Assembly (NCBI GenBank): GCA_965117035.1
Contig: OZ220748.1
Location: 248,001-312,000, forward strand
Length of the DNA stretch: 64,000 nt
From: CAZENU01 sp965117035
GTDB lineage: Bacteria; Chloroflexota; Dehalococcoidia; Lucifugimonadales; CAZENU01
Reading direction: 5' to 3'
Below the pieces are notes generated by a model. It had not been told where the DNA came from. It saw only the letters and a list, made by a program, of their open reading frames with translations, and made no database searches. Both the position numbers and the translations under genes were made by a program. Positions 17,656-25,062 of the stretch are shown piece by piece (position 1 is the first letter of the stretch; each line of letters begins with the position of its first letter).

Positions 17656-18411
17656 TTGACGAGAATAATGGTCATAGTTGGGCATCCACAGGACCCGTTC
17701 GAGCGGTCGGCCGGCACGGTCGCCAAGCACCTGGCGCGGGGCGACGAGGCGATGTTCCTCAGCCTGACGACCGGCGTCGTCACCCACGCCTTCAACGTCT
17801 TCCCCGCCACGGGCGAGGACAAGCTGAAGGACATCGAGGCAGTGAAGCAGACCAAGATCGACGAGTTCGACCGCGCCGCCAGGGTGCTGGGCATCACGGC
17901 CGGCGAAGTGCTCGACTTCCCGGAGAGCCCCATGCTCCTTGGGATGGACGAGTACGTCGCGGTCGTCGACCGCATCCGGGATTTCCGGCCGGACGTCGTG
18001 CTGTGCCCGCACCCGGTCGAGGTGGGCCGCCAGGACCACATGGACGCGGGACGCTTCGCCAACGCCTGCGTCGACTACGTGAGGGCAGACGGCTTCCCGT
18101 CGGCGCTCGCGCCCATCACCGTGCCCCACGTCTTCATGTTCTACTACCCCGGCTTCAACGCCGACCAGCTCCTGGGCACCGCCAGGCACCAGCCGGACGT
18201 GGTGGTGGACATCTCGGACGTCATCGACCGGAAGAGGGCCGCGATGGCGGAGTTCGAGGGCACGCAGGCCAAGGCCGAAGAGAACTACGGCGAGAAGACC
18301 GACAGCCTGCTCGAGCACGTAGACGGGCACGCCGGCTACATGAACGGCATCGCGTACGCGGAGCAGTTCACCCGGCTGAACCGCCCGGTGCACCAGTACC
18401 TCCCGATCTGA
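17656..18411 (+). CDS. PIG-L/LmbE-family deacetylase-like protein, altered active site
   Basis: 251 residues, a member of the zinc-dependent GlcNAc-PI/mycothiol deacetylase family. Seen: N-terminal VIVGHPQDPFE where active members normally read AHPDDE. The zinc-binding His and second Asp are kept, but the first Asp, the general base in MshB-type enzymes, is Gln. A downstream HPVEVGRQDHMDAG supplies the other metal His. TTG 17656 follows GGGGAGAA. It leads the acyl-CoA dehydrogenase/methylcitrate gene set (25-nt gap to the next gene). Either catalysis uses another base or the protein is non-catalytic; substrate unknown. Confidence 0.8.
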   Translation: MTRIMVIVGHPQDPFERSAGTVAKHLARGDEAMFLSLTTGVVTHAFNVFPATGEDKLKDIEAVKQTKIDEFDRAARVLGITAGEVLDFPESPMLLGMDEYVAVVDRIRDFRPDVVLCPHPVEVGRQDHMDAGRFANACVDYVRADGFPSALAPITVPHVFMFYYPGFNADQLLGTARHQPDVVVDISDVIDRKRAAMAEFEGTQAKAEENYGEKTDSLLEHVDGHAGYMNGIAYAEQFTRLNRPVHQYLPI

Positions 18412-18436
18412 GCTTGAGCCGAGGTCTGCGGCCGCG

Positions 18437-19582
18437 ATGAGCGACGTGTTCCTGACAGAGGACGAGCAGCTTCTGCGGCTGGCCGTGCGCGAGCTTGCCG
18501 ACAGGGAGCTCGCGCCGCGGGCCTCGCACTACGACCAGAACGAGGAGTTCCCCTGGGAGAACCTGCGCCGCCTGGCCGGCATGGGGCTGTTCGGCCTCAC
18601 CATCGACGAGGCGTACGGCGGCTCGGGCGGCACCGCTCGCCAGCTCGCCGTCGCGGTCGAGGAGATCGCCCGCGGCTGCGGCGCCACGAGCGTCATCTAC
18701 ATTGCCCACCTCGGGCTGTGCGCCGCCTACGTCGACAGGTTCGGCAGTCCCCGGCAGAAGCGCGAGCTCCTGCCGCCGCTCGTGGGCCTGGACAGGGTAG
18801 GGGCCTTCGCTCTCACCGAACCCGGCGCCGGAAGCGACGCCGCGTCCATACGCACCTCGCTGAGCCGGGTCGACGGCCACTTCCTGCTGGACGGCTCCAA
18901 GCTCTTCACGACGAACGCCGCAGAGGCGGATGTCTTCATCGTCCTGGCGACCAGCGATCCGGAGCAGGGCACGAAGGGCATCGACGCGGTCATCGTGGAG
19001 CGCGACACACCCGGTTTCACCATCAACCCGCAGCACGGCAAGATGGGCATGCGCGGCTCGTCGACGGCCGAGCTCGTCTTCGAGCGATGCAGGATTCCGG
19101 AGGAGAACAGGCTCGGGGGCGAGAGTTCCGGCTGGGCCCAGACCATGGAGGTGCTGAACGCGAGCCGCATCGCCATCGCGGCGCAGTGCGTCGGCCTGGC
19201 GCAGGCCGCGTACGAGGCCGCGCTGCAGTACGTCCGCCAGAGGGAGGCGTTCGGCCGGCAGCTCAGCGGGTTCCAGTCCGTCCAGTGGACGCTGGCCGAC
19301 ATGGCGACCGAGATCGACGCGGCGCGACTGCTCGTCTACCGGGCCGCCAGCCTGCTCGACGCCGGGAAGCCGTTCGTCACGGAGGCCTCGATGGCCAAAC
19401 TATTCGCGTCCAGGGTCGCGGTCGAGTGCGCGGACCGGGCCGTCCAGCTTCACGGGGGCACCGGCTACTTCGCCCCCACGACCGCGGAGCGGCTCTACCG
19501 CGACGCCCGGGTCACGGAGATCTACGAGGGCACGTCGGAGGTGCAGCGAATGATCATCTCCCGCGGCATCCTCGACGACTGA
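18437..19582 (+). CDS. Acyl-CoA dehydrogenase
   Basis: FAD-dependent dehydrogenase of a short or branched acyl-CoA, 381 residues. Seen: GATSVIYIAH in the N-terminal helical domain, FAD/substrate loop ALTEPGAGSDAAS (~residues 120-132), GMRGSSTAELVFERC in the beta domain, RQAFGR-type helix (RQREAFGRQLSGFQ), and the C-terminal LHGGTGY and IYEGTSEVQRM, where the Glu is the likely catalytic base. It is directly upstream of MmgE/PrpD, PrpB and PrpC. This matches the position of mmgC in Bacillus mmg operons, so a role in making propionyl-CoA from a small acyl-CoA is plausible. Confidence 0.93.
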   Translation: MSDVFLTEDEQLLRLAVRELADRELAPRASHYDQNEEFPWENLRRLAGMGLFGLTIDEAYGGSGGTARQLAVAVEEIARGCGATSVIYIAHLGLCAAYVDRFGSPRQKRELLPPLVGLDRVGAFALTEPGAGSDAASIRTSLSRVDGHFLLDGSKLFTTNAAEADVFIVLATSDPEQGTKGIDAVIVERDTPGFTINPQHGKMGMRGSSTAELVFERCRIPEENRLGGESSGWAQTMEVLNASRIAIAAQCVGLAQAAYEAALQYVRQREAFGRQLSGFQSVQWTLADMATEIDAARLLVYRAASLLDAGKPFVTEASMAKLFASRVAVECADRAVQLHGGTGYFAPTTAERLYRDARVTEIYEGTSEVQRMIISRGILDD

Positions 19583-19597
19583 GGGAGGAGCCTGCAT

Positions 19598-20995
19598 ATG
19601 TCCCCGGAAGCGACGACGAGCGGAGGCGATCGGTACCGGAGGCTGTTCTCCGAGTACGCCACGCGCGTGACGTGGGACGATCTGCCTGCGGAGACTGTCC
19701 ATGAGGTGAAGCGCCGGACGCTCGACAGCATCGGGGTCGCCCTCGCCGCGTACGACGACGACGCGCCGGCCGCCGCGCGGGCCTACGCCGCCGGCCTCGA
19801 GCATCCGGGCGGAGCGACGTTGTGGGGACACGGCGCGAAGGTCGCCCCGGAGGCGGCCGCATTCGCCAACGGCGTCATGGTCCGCTACCTCGACTACAAC
19901 GACACCTACCTGTCGCTGGAGCCGCTCCACCCGAGCGACACGCTGCCCGGCCTGGCGGCCCTGTGCCAGTACCGGGGCAGGACCGCCCGCGACTACATCA
20001 CCGGCGCCGCGGTCGCCTACGAGGTCGGCGTATCGCTGTGCGACGCGGCAAGCATCCGCGCCCACCGGTGGGACCACGTCATGTACACGTGCATCGGCGC
20101 GGCGTGCGGGGCCGGCAACCTGCTGGGGCTCGACGAGACCCGGACGGGCAACGCCATCGCGATCACGGTCGTTCCCCACGCGCCCATGCGGCAGACGAGG
20201 GCAGGGGAGCTTTCGATGTGGAAGGGCGCCGCGGCCGCCAGGGCCGTCAGCCACGCCGTGTTCGGCGGCCTGCTGGCGGCCGAGGGCTTCACCGGGCCCG
20301 ACATGCCGTTCGAGGGCGAAATGGGCTTCTTCCGGCAGCTCCTCGCCGGCGGCGCCTTCGATCCGGCGGCGTTCGAGTCGATCGAGGCTGGGCAGGCCCC
20401 GCGGCGAATCCTCGACACCTACGTCAAGAAGTGGCCTGTCGAGTACCACGCGCAGAGCGCCGTGGACGCCGCCATCGAGCTGCGCGACGAGCTGGACGGC
20501 GCCGCCGTCCAGTCGGTAGAGATCGATACCTTCAAGGTGGCCTACGAGATCATCGCGAAGGACCCCGAGAAATGGGCCCCGAAGACCCGCGAGACGGCCG
20601 ACCACTCGCTCCCGTACATCGTGGCCGCCGCCCTCGTCGACGGCACGGTGACCAAGGAGTCGTTCTCGGACGAGCGCCTGCGGGACCCGGGGCTCGCCGA
20701 CCTGCTCGCGAAGACGACGCTGTCCGAAGACGACGCGCTGACGGAGGGCTACCCGCTGGGCATCCCGAACCGCCTGCGCGTCACGGCCTCCGGCGGCCGG
20801 TCGGCCGAGCGCACGGTGAGCTATCCCCGCGGCCACGCGATGAATCCCATGACCGACGACGAGCTGGTCGCCAAGTTCATGGAGAACGTCGCCGATCGAT
20901 GGCCCGAGCGCAGGGCGAGCGACGTGGCGGACCTGGTCTGGGACCTCGACAACCAGCGGGACCTCGAGGGGCTGATGGAGGCGATACGCCTGTGA
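19598..20995 (+). CDS. MmgE/PrpD family protein (2-methylcitrate dehydratase-like)
   Basis: 465 residues, the family's usual size. PrpD dehydrates 2-methylcitrate in the propionate-degrading methylcitrate cycle; MmgE also acts on citrate. Seen: N-terminal helical domain with RRTLDSIGVALAAYDDD, the conserved ANGVMVRYLDYNDTYL, AYEVGVSLCDAASIRAH, VVPHAPMRQTRAGELSMWKG and KKWPVEYHAQSAVDAA. The strong context (PrpB and PrpC overlap downstream) supports the methylcitrate role. It begins 15 nt after the acyl-CoA dehydrogenase. The stop overlaps the GTG start of prpB by 4 bp. Confidence 0.9.
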   Translation: MSPEATTSGGDRYRRLFSEYATRVTWDDLPAETVHEVKRRTLDSIGVALAAYDDDAPAAARAYAAGLEHPGGATLWGHGAKVAPEAAAFANGVMVRYLDYNDTYLSLEPLHPSDTLPGLAALCQYRGRTARDYITGAAVAYEVGVSLCDAASIRAHRWDHVMYTCIGAACGAGNLLGLDETRTGNAIAITVVPHAPMRQTRAGELSMWKGAAAARAVSHAVFGGLLAAEGFTGPDMPFEGEMGFFRQLLAGGAFDPAAFESIEAGQAPRRILDTYVKKWPVEYHAQSAVDAAIELRDELDGAAVQSVEIDTFKVAYEIIAKDPEKWAPKTRETADHSLPYIVAAALVDGTVTKESFSDERLRDPGLADLLAKTTLSEDDALTEGYPLGIPNRLRVTASGGRSAERTVSYPRGHAMNPMTDDELVAKFMENVADRWPERRASDVADLVWDLDNQRDLEGLMEAIRL

Positions 20996-21903
20996 CCTGG
21001 CTGCTGGACGGCCCGACGCCGGAGAACCCCGGCACGCGGTTCCGCCGGATCGTCGACTCGCCGGGAGCCACGGCAGTGCCGGGCGCGTTCGACGGTCTGA
21101 GCGCTCTGGTCGCCCGCGAGGCGGGCTTCGACGCGCTCTACCTGTCCGGCGCGGCCTTCTCGGCCAGCCTTGGACTGCCGGACGTGGGCCTCATCACCCT
21201 GGACGAGCTCGCCGACCGGACGAGGCTCGTGGTCCGCGCCAGCGGGCTGCCCGTGCTCGTAGACGCCGACACCGGCTTCGGCGAGGCGCTGAACGTCGTG
21301 CGCACCGTCCGGGAGCTGGAAGAGGCGGGCGCGGCCGCGGTCCAGATCGAGGACCAGGTGTCGCCGAAGCGCTGCGGCCACCTGGACGGCAAGTCGGTCG
21401 TTCCCGCCGAGCAGTTCGCCGAGAAGATCAGGGCGGCCGCAGGGGCGAGGACCGACCTCGTCATCGTCGCCAGGACGGACGCCAAGGCGGTCTACGGCAT
21501 GGACGAGGCCGTACGCCGGGCGCGGCTCTACCGCGACGCCGGCGCCGACGTCATTTTTCCCGAGGCGCTGGAGTCCGAGGAGGAGTTCAGTGCGATGGTG
21601 GACGCGGTGGGCGGGCCGCTCCTGGCGAACATGACCGAGTTCGGCAAGACCCCATATCTGACGCTGGACCGCTTCGGCGAGCTGGGCTACAGCATCGTCA
21701 TCTTCCCGGTGACGGCCCTGCGCGTCGCCGCGCGGGCGATGGAGTCGGCCCTGGCCGACCTGAAGCGCGACGGCACGCAGCAGCCGTGGCTCGACCGCAT
21801 GCAGACGCGCCAGGAGCTGTATAGGCTGATCCGCTACGACGACTACCGCGATCTGGACAGCCGGATATCTTCAGCAACGCAGTCCGAGGAGGCATCGGAA
21901 TGA
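20992..21903 (+). CDS. prpB: Isocitrate lyase/PEP mutase family protein (methylisocitrate lyase-like)
   Basis: Cleaves 2-methylisocitrate to pyruvate and succinate if assigned correctly. 303 residues, typical for PrpB. Seen: N-terminal PGAFDGLSALVAREAGF, LYLSGAAFSASLG, the Mg site VLVDADTGFGEALNV, catalytic-loop KRCGHLDGK (~residue 125; Cys is the active-site base in isocitrate/methylisocitrate lyases), VIVARTDAK, and FPEALESEEEF. GTG 20992 overlaps the prpD stop, and the ATG of prpC overlaps this stop, giving tight coupling. Other family members such as carboxyphosphonoenolpyruvate mutases look similar, but the neighbours favour PrpB. Confidence 0.88.
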   Translation: MTWLLDGPTPENPGTRFRRIVDSPGATAVPGAFDGLSALVAREAGFDALYLSGAAFSASLGLPDVGLITLDELADRTRLVVRASGLPVLVDADTGFGEALNVVRTVRELEEAGAAAVQIEDQVSPKRCGHLDGKSVVPAEQFAEKIRAAAGARTDLVIVARTDAKAVYGMDEAVRRARLYRDAGADVIFPEALESEEEFSAMVDAVGGPLLANMTEFGKTPYLTLDRFGELGYSIVIFPVTALRVAARAMESALADLKRDGTQQPWLDRMQTRQELYRLIRYDDYRDLDSRISSATQSEEASE

Positions 21904-23054
21904 CCGCGCAGTCCTTCAGTCCCGGCCTCGACGGCGTCATAGCCACCGACAGCACCGTCTCCTGGCTCGACGAGGAGAACGAGCAGATCGTAATCCGTGG
22001 CTACGACCTGATCGAGCTGGCCCGCAACCTCAACTACGTCGACGCGGCGTACCTCGTGATGTACGGCGAGCTCCCGGATGCGGACTCGGCCGAGACTTTC
22101 TGCGCCGCGCTCAAGGCAGGCGCCGAAGTGCCGGCCGACGTGTACCGGCTCCTCGAGTCGATGCCGAAGGGCACCAGCGTCATGGACGCGCTGCGCACGG
22201 GCGTCTCGTACCTCGCGGGCCACGTCGATGCGGTACGTCTGGCCGACACGTCGCGCGAGGCGAACCTGGCGAAGGGGACGAGCCTGCTGGCGCAGGGGCC
22301 GGTGGTCGCCGCGAACGCCTACCGGGCGCTGCACGACCTTCCGTTCGTCGAGCCCGATGCCGACCTGGGCTACGCGGAGAACTTCCTGTACATGCTCAGC
22401 GGCGAGCGTCCGGACGCCGAGGCACTGGAGGTATTCGACCGCATCCTCATCTGCTACATCGAGCACGAGATGCCCAACTCGACCTTCGTCGCCCGGGTGA
22501 TCGCCTCGACGCTCTCCGACATCTACGGCGCGGTCGCCGGGGGGGTGGCGTCGCTGAAGGGCCCGCTGCACGGCGGGGCCAACGAGGCCGCGATAGCGAT
22601 GATGCTCGAGATACAGGAGCAGGGCGGGCCGGCGCGGGCCGAGCCCTACGTCATGGAGAAGCTGGCGAACCGGGAGCGGATCATGGGCTTCGGCCACCGC
22701 GTCTACATGAGGAAGCACGACCCACGGGCGCTGTTCCTGGCCGACTACATCGACCGGCTCGCGCCTCGCATCCCCGATGGCCGCGACCTGGCGCGGATCT
22801 ACCGCACCGTCGAGCACGTCATGGAGCGTGAGAAGGGCCTGTTCCCGAACACCGACTACCCCATCGCGCTGCTGTTCTATCTGCTCGGCATACCCGTGCC
22901 GCTGTACACGCCGGTCTTCCTATGCTCGCGCCTGGCCGGGCTGGTCGCTCACGTCGTGGAGCAGCACGAGGAGAACAGGCTGTTCCGTCCTCGCCTGGTC
23001 TACGATGGGGCCACGGGCCTGACGCCGCCCGACGCTCCCATCTCCGCGGGCTGA
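21900..23054 (+). CDS. prpC: Citrate/2-methylcitrate synthase
   Basis: Condenses propionyl-CoA (or acetyl-CoA) with oxaloacetate. 384 residues, the size of the dimeric type. Seen: N-terminal IRGYDLIELA, HEMPNSTFVARVIAST, catalytic His in KGPLHGGANE (~224), second His in MGFGHRVY (~265), and the catalytic Asp region in the last third (NTDYPIALLFYLLGIP), ending RPRLVYDG. The start overlaps prpB (ATGA). Methylcitrate synthase is preferred over housekeeping citrate synthase because of operon partners prpD and prpB; sequence alone cannot separate them. No prpE (propionyl-CoA synthetase) is in the cluster, fitting supply of propionyl-CoA from acyl-CoA breakdown. Confidence 0.9.
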   Translation: MTAQSFSPGLDGVIATDSTVSWLDEENEQIVIRGYDLIELARNLNYVDAAYLVMYGELPDADSAETFCAALKAGAEVPADVYRLLESMPKGTSVMDALRTGVSYLAGHVDAVRLADTSREANLAKGTSLLAQGPVVAANAYRALHDLPFVEPDADLGYAENFLYMLSGERPDAEALEVFDRILICYIEHEMPNSTFVARVIASTLSDIYGAVAGGVASLKGPLHGGANEAAIAMMLEIQEQGGPARAEPYVMEKLANRERIMGFGHRVYMRKHDPRALFLADYIDRLAPRIPDGRDLARIYRTVEHVMEREKGLFPNTDYPIALLFYLLGIPVPLYTPVFLCSRLAGLVAHVVEQHEENRLFRPRLVYDGATGLTPPDAPISAG

Positions 23055-23067
23055 GCCGGGCTACGGC

Positions 23068-23751
23068 ATGGCCATCCGCGCCCTGGTGTTCGACTTCGAC
23101 GGCATCGTCATCGACACCGAGACGCCCGACTTCATGACGTGGCGCCAGGCCTTCGAGGACCACGGCGTTTCGCTGGACCGCGAGCTGTGGGAGGGCTTCA
23201 TCGGTTCCGGGCTTGGCAACTTCGACGTGTCTCGCCATCTCGAGGAGATGGCCGGCCGCCCCATCGACACCGAGACGGTCCGCGCGGAGCGACGCGCCCG
23301 CTACCTGGCCGCCGTCGACGCGAACCCGGTGCTGCCCGGCGTCGAGGACATGATCGCGGAGGCACGAGCCCGTGGGCTCAGGCTCGGCGTCGCCTCCAGC
23401 TCGACGCGCGAATGGGTGGAGGGACATCTCGCCCGGCGCGGACTCAGGGGCTATTTCGACGCGGTGCGCTGCCGCGACGACGTCGCCGCGACCAAGCCCG
23501 ACCCGGAGCTCTTCACCTCAGCCGTCGCCGCGCTGGGCGTCGACCCCGAATCGGCCATAGCCATAGAGGACTCGGCCAATGGCACGACCGCGGCTAAGAG
23601 GGCCGGCCTCTTCTGCGTCGTGGTGCCGAACGCGATGACCAGCTCGATGCGGCTCGACCACGCCGACCTGCGGCTGGAGTCCCTCGCCGACGTGTCCCTG
23701 GGCGACCTGGTCGCGTTGGCCGAAGGACGGACAGGCCCGCCGTCCCGGTAG
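23068..23751 (+). CDS. HAD hydrolase, beta-phosphoglucomutase-like
   Basis: Haloacid dehalogenase-superfamily phosphatase or mutase, 227 residues. Seen: motif I VFDFDGIVIDTE with the nucleophilic Asp, motif II ASSSTREW, motif III Lys in AATKPDPELF, and motif IV AIEDSANG. A helical cap lies between motif I and II (VSRHLEEMAGR). It begins 13 nt after prpC, so it may be the last gene of that operon. A housekeeping role in removing a phosphorylated by-product is possible but unproven. Convergent with the next gene. Confidence 0.88.
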   Translation: MAIRALVFDFDGIVIDTETPDFMTWRQAFEDHGVSLDRELWEGFIGSGLGNFDVSRHLEEMAGRPIDTETVRAERRARYLAAVDANPVLPGVEDMIAEARARGLRLGVASSSTREWVEGHLARRGLRGYFDAVRCRDDVAATKPDPELFTSAVAALGVDPESAIAIEDSANGTTAAKRAGLFCVVVPNAMTSSMRLDHADLRLESLADVSLGDLVALAEGRTGPPSR

Positions 23752-23766
23752 CGTAGCCCGGCGCCG

Positions 23767-24972
23767 CTACCCGCCGCGCGCGACGATCAGCGGCACCATC
23801 ATCTCCTCGGGTGTCAGCCCGCCGTGGTTCGCGACCTTCGGGCGATCTTCCTCCGTCCTCGGGTAGTTGTAGTAGATCGCCGGCGCGCCTGTCGATAGCG
23901 CCATGTAGTTCCCCATGCGGCGCCGGGTGACCGGCGACGCGGGCCCCGGTCCCAGCAGCTCCAGATCCAGCACCTCGTCGGCGGTCAGAAGGTAGAAGTC
24001 GTCGCCGAACCTCTCCCGGAACCGCGCCTCGAACTCTGTGGCGCGCTCCTCGCGCACCTGGAGCATCACGGAGGGCGCGGTGCCGCACGGCTCGTACTCG
24101 AGGTGGCCGATCAGGTCGTCGTCGGGCTCGACGACGTGCGCGGTGGCGTCCATGTCGATCAGGCCGTGGTCGGAGGAGACGACGATGGCCGCGTTCGGCG
24201 GCAGCAGCGCCGTCCCCTGGGCCAGCAGGCCGTCGACGGCCGCGATGGCCTGCTTCGTCACGTCGTGGCCGATGCCGTACTCGTGCGACGCCGCGTCCAC
24301 GTGGGGGATGTAGACGTGGGTGAAGGTCGGGCCGGCGGACTCGCCCAGCCGTTTCAGCACGGCCAGCGCCGCGTCCCCGAGGTCCTTGTAGCCGTAGCCG
24401 GGCGAGTGGCCGCGGCAGTACGACGAGTAGGGGGTGTCCAGTATCTCCTCGGGCACGACGCCAAAGGTCGACCACGTCATCGACGCCGCCGTCGATGGCG
24501 CGGGATACGCCTGCTCGGGCGTGAGGCCCAGGCTGCCCAGGTCCCTGTCGTCTCCGCGCCGGGCGAAGTGGATGATCGTCGCGATCTCGTCTATCTCGTC
24601 CAGGTAGAGGTGCCAGCTCGGCACGCCGTGGCGGGCGGGCCACAGACCCGTGGCGTAGGAGGTCAGCACCGTCGGCGTGGACGACGGGAACACCGTCGTG
24701 AGCTCCGCCGCGACGTGGTCCGAGAGGAAGTTCGCGCCGTGCTCCGCGTCGACGACGTTCATCCCCAGGCCGTCGACCATCACGACGACGATGTGGTCGG
24801 CCGGGCCGATCAGGTCGGCGACAGTCCGCGCTCCCGGCGAGTCCGGAAAGTCGGTCGCGCCGCCGATCGACGCCAGCGCGTTGGCCACGTCGACGACGTT
24901 CAGCCGGTCGGGTGAGGGACGCACGAGCTCGCCCGAGTCGAACGCCGCCAGCAGCCGCTCTACGTCACTCAC
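23767..24972 (-). CDS. Alkaline-phosphatase-superfamily protein (nucleotide pyrophosphatase/phosphodiesterase type)
   Basis: About 401 residues, no signal peptide. Seen: metal Asp in VVVMVDGLGMNV, nucleophile region VFPSSTPTVLTSYATG, metal Asp/His in YIPHVDAASHEYG, SSDHGLIDMDA, and late His in NHGGLTPEEMMVPLI. These are the landmarks of the type I phosphodiesterase/NPP group. GTG 24972 is taken because AGGAGG lies 13 nt upstream; a GTG four codons earlier is too close to that site. The gene is convergent with the HAD gene and divergent from the permease fusion, with a ~90-bp promoter gap. Confidence 0.82.
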   Translation of the reverse strand: MSDVERLLAAFDSGELVRPSPDRLNVVDVANALASIGGATDFPDSPGARTVADLIGPADHIVVVMVDGLGMNVVDAEHGANFLSDHVAAELTTVFPSSTPTVLTSYATGLWPARHGVPSWHLYLDEIDEIATIIHFARRGDDRDLGSLGLTPEQAYPAPSTAASMTWSTFGVVPEEILDTPYSSYCRGHSPGYGYKDLGDAALAVLKRLGESAGPTFTHVYIPHVDAASHEYGIGHDVTKQAIAAVDGLLAQGTALLPPNAAIVVSSDHGLIDMDATAHVVEPDDDLIGHLEYEPCGTAPSVMLQVREERATEFEARFRERFGDDFYLLTADEVLDLELLGPGPASPVTRRRMGNYMALSTGAPAIYYNYPRTEEDRPKVANHGGLTPEEMMVPLIVARGG

Positions 24973-25062
24973 GAGTGGACGCACACCTCCTCTTTCCCAT
25001 ATCCTCGGTTCTTCGGACGCAACGCAGGCGCGAATGGTAGTCTTCGCCAGGGGCGGGGGTCA

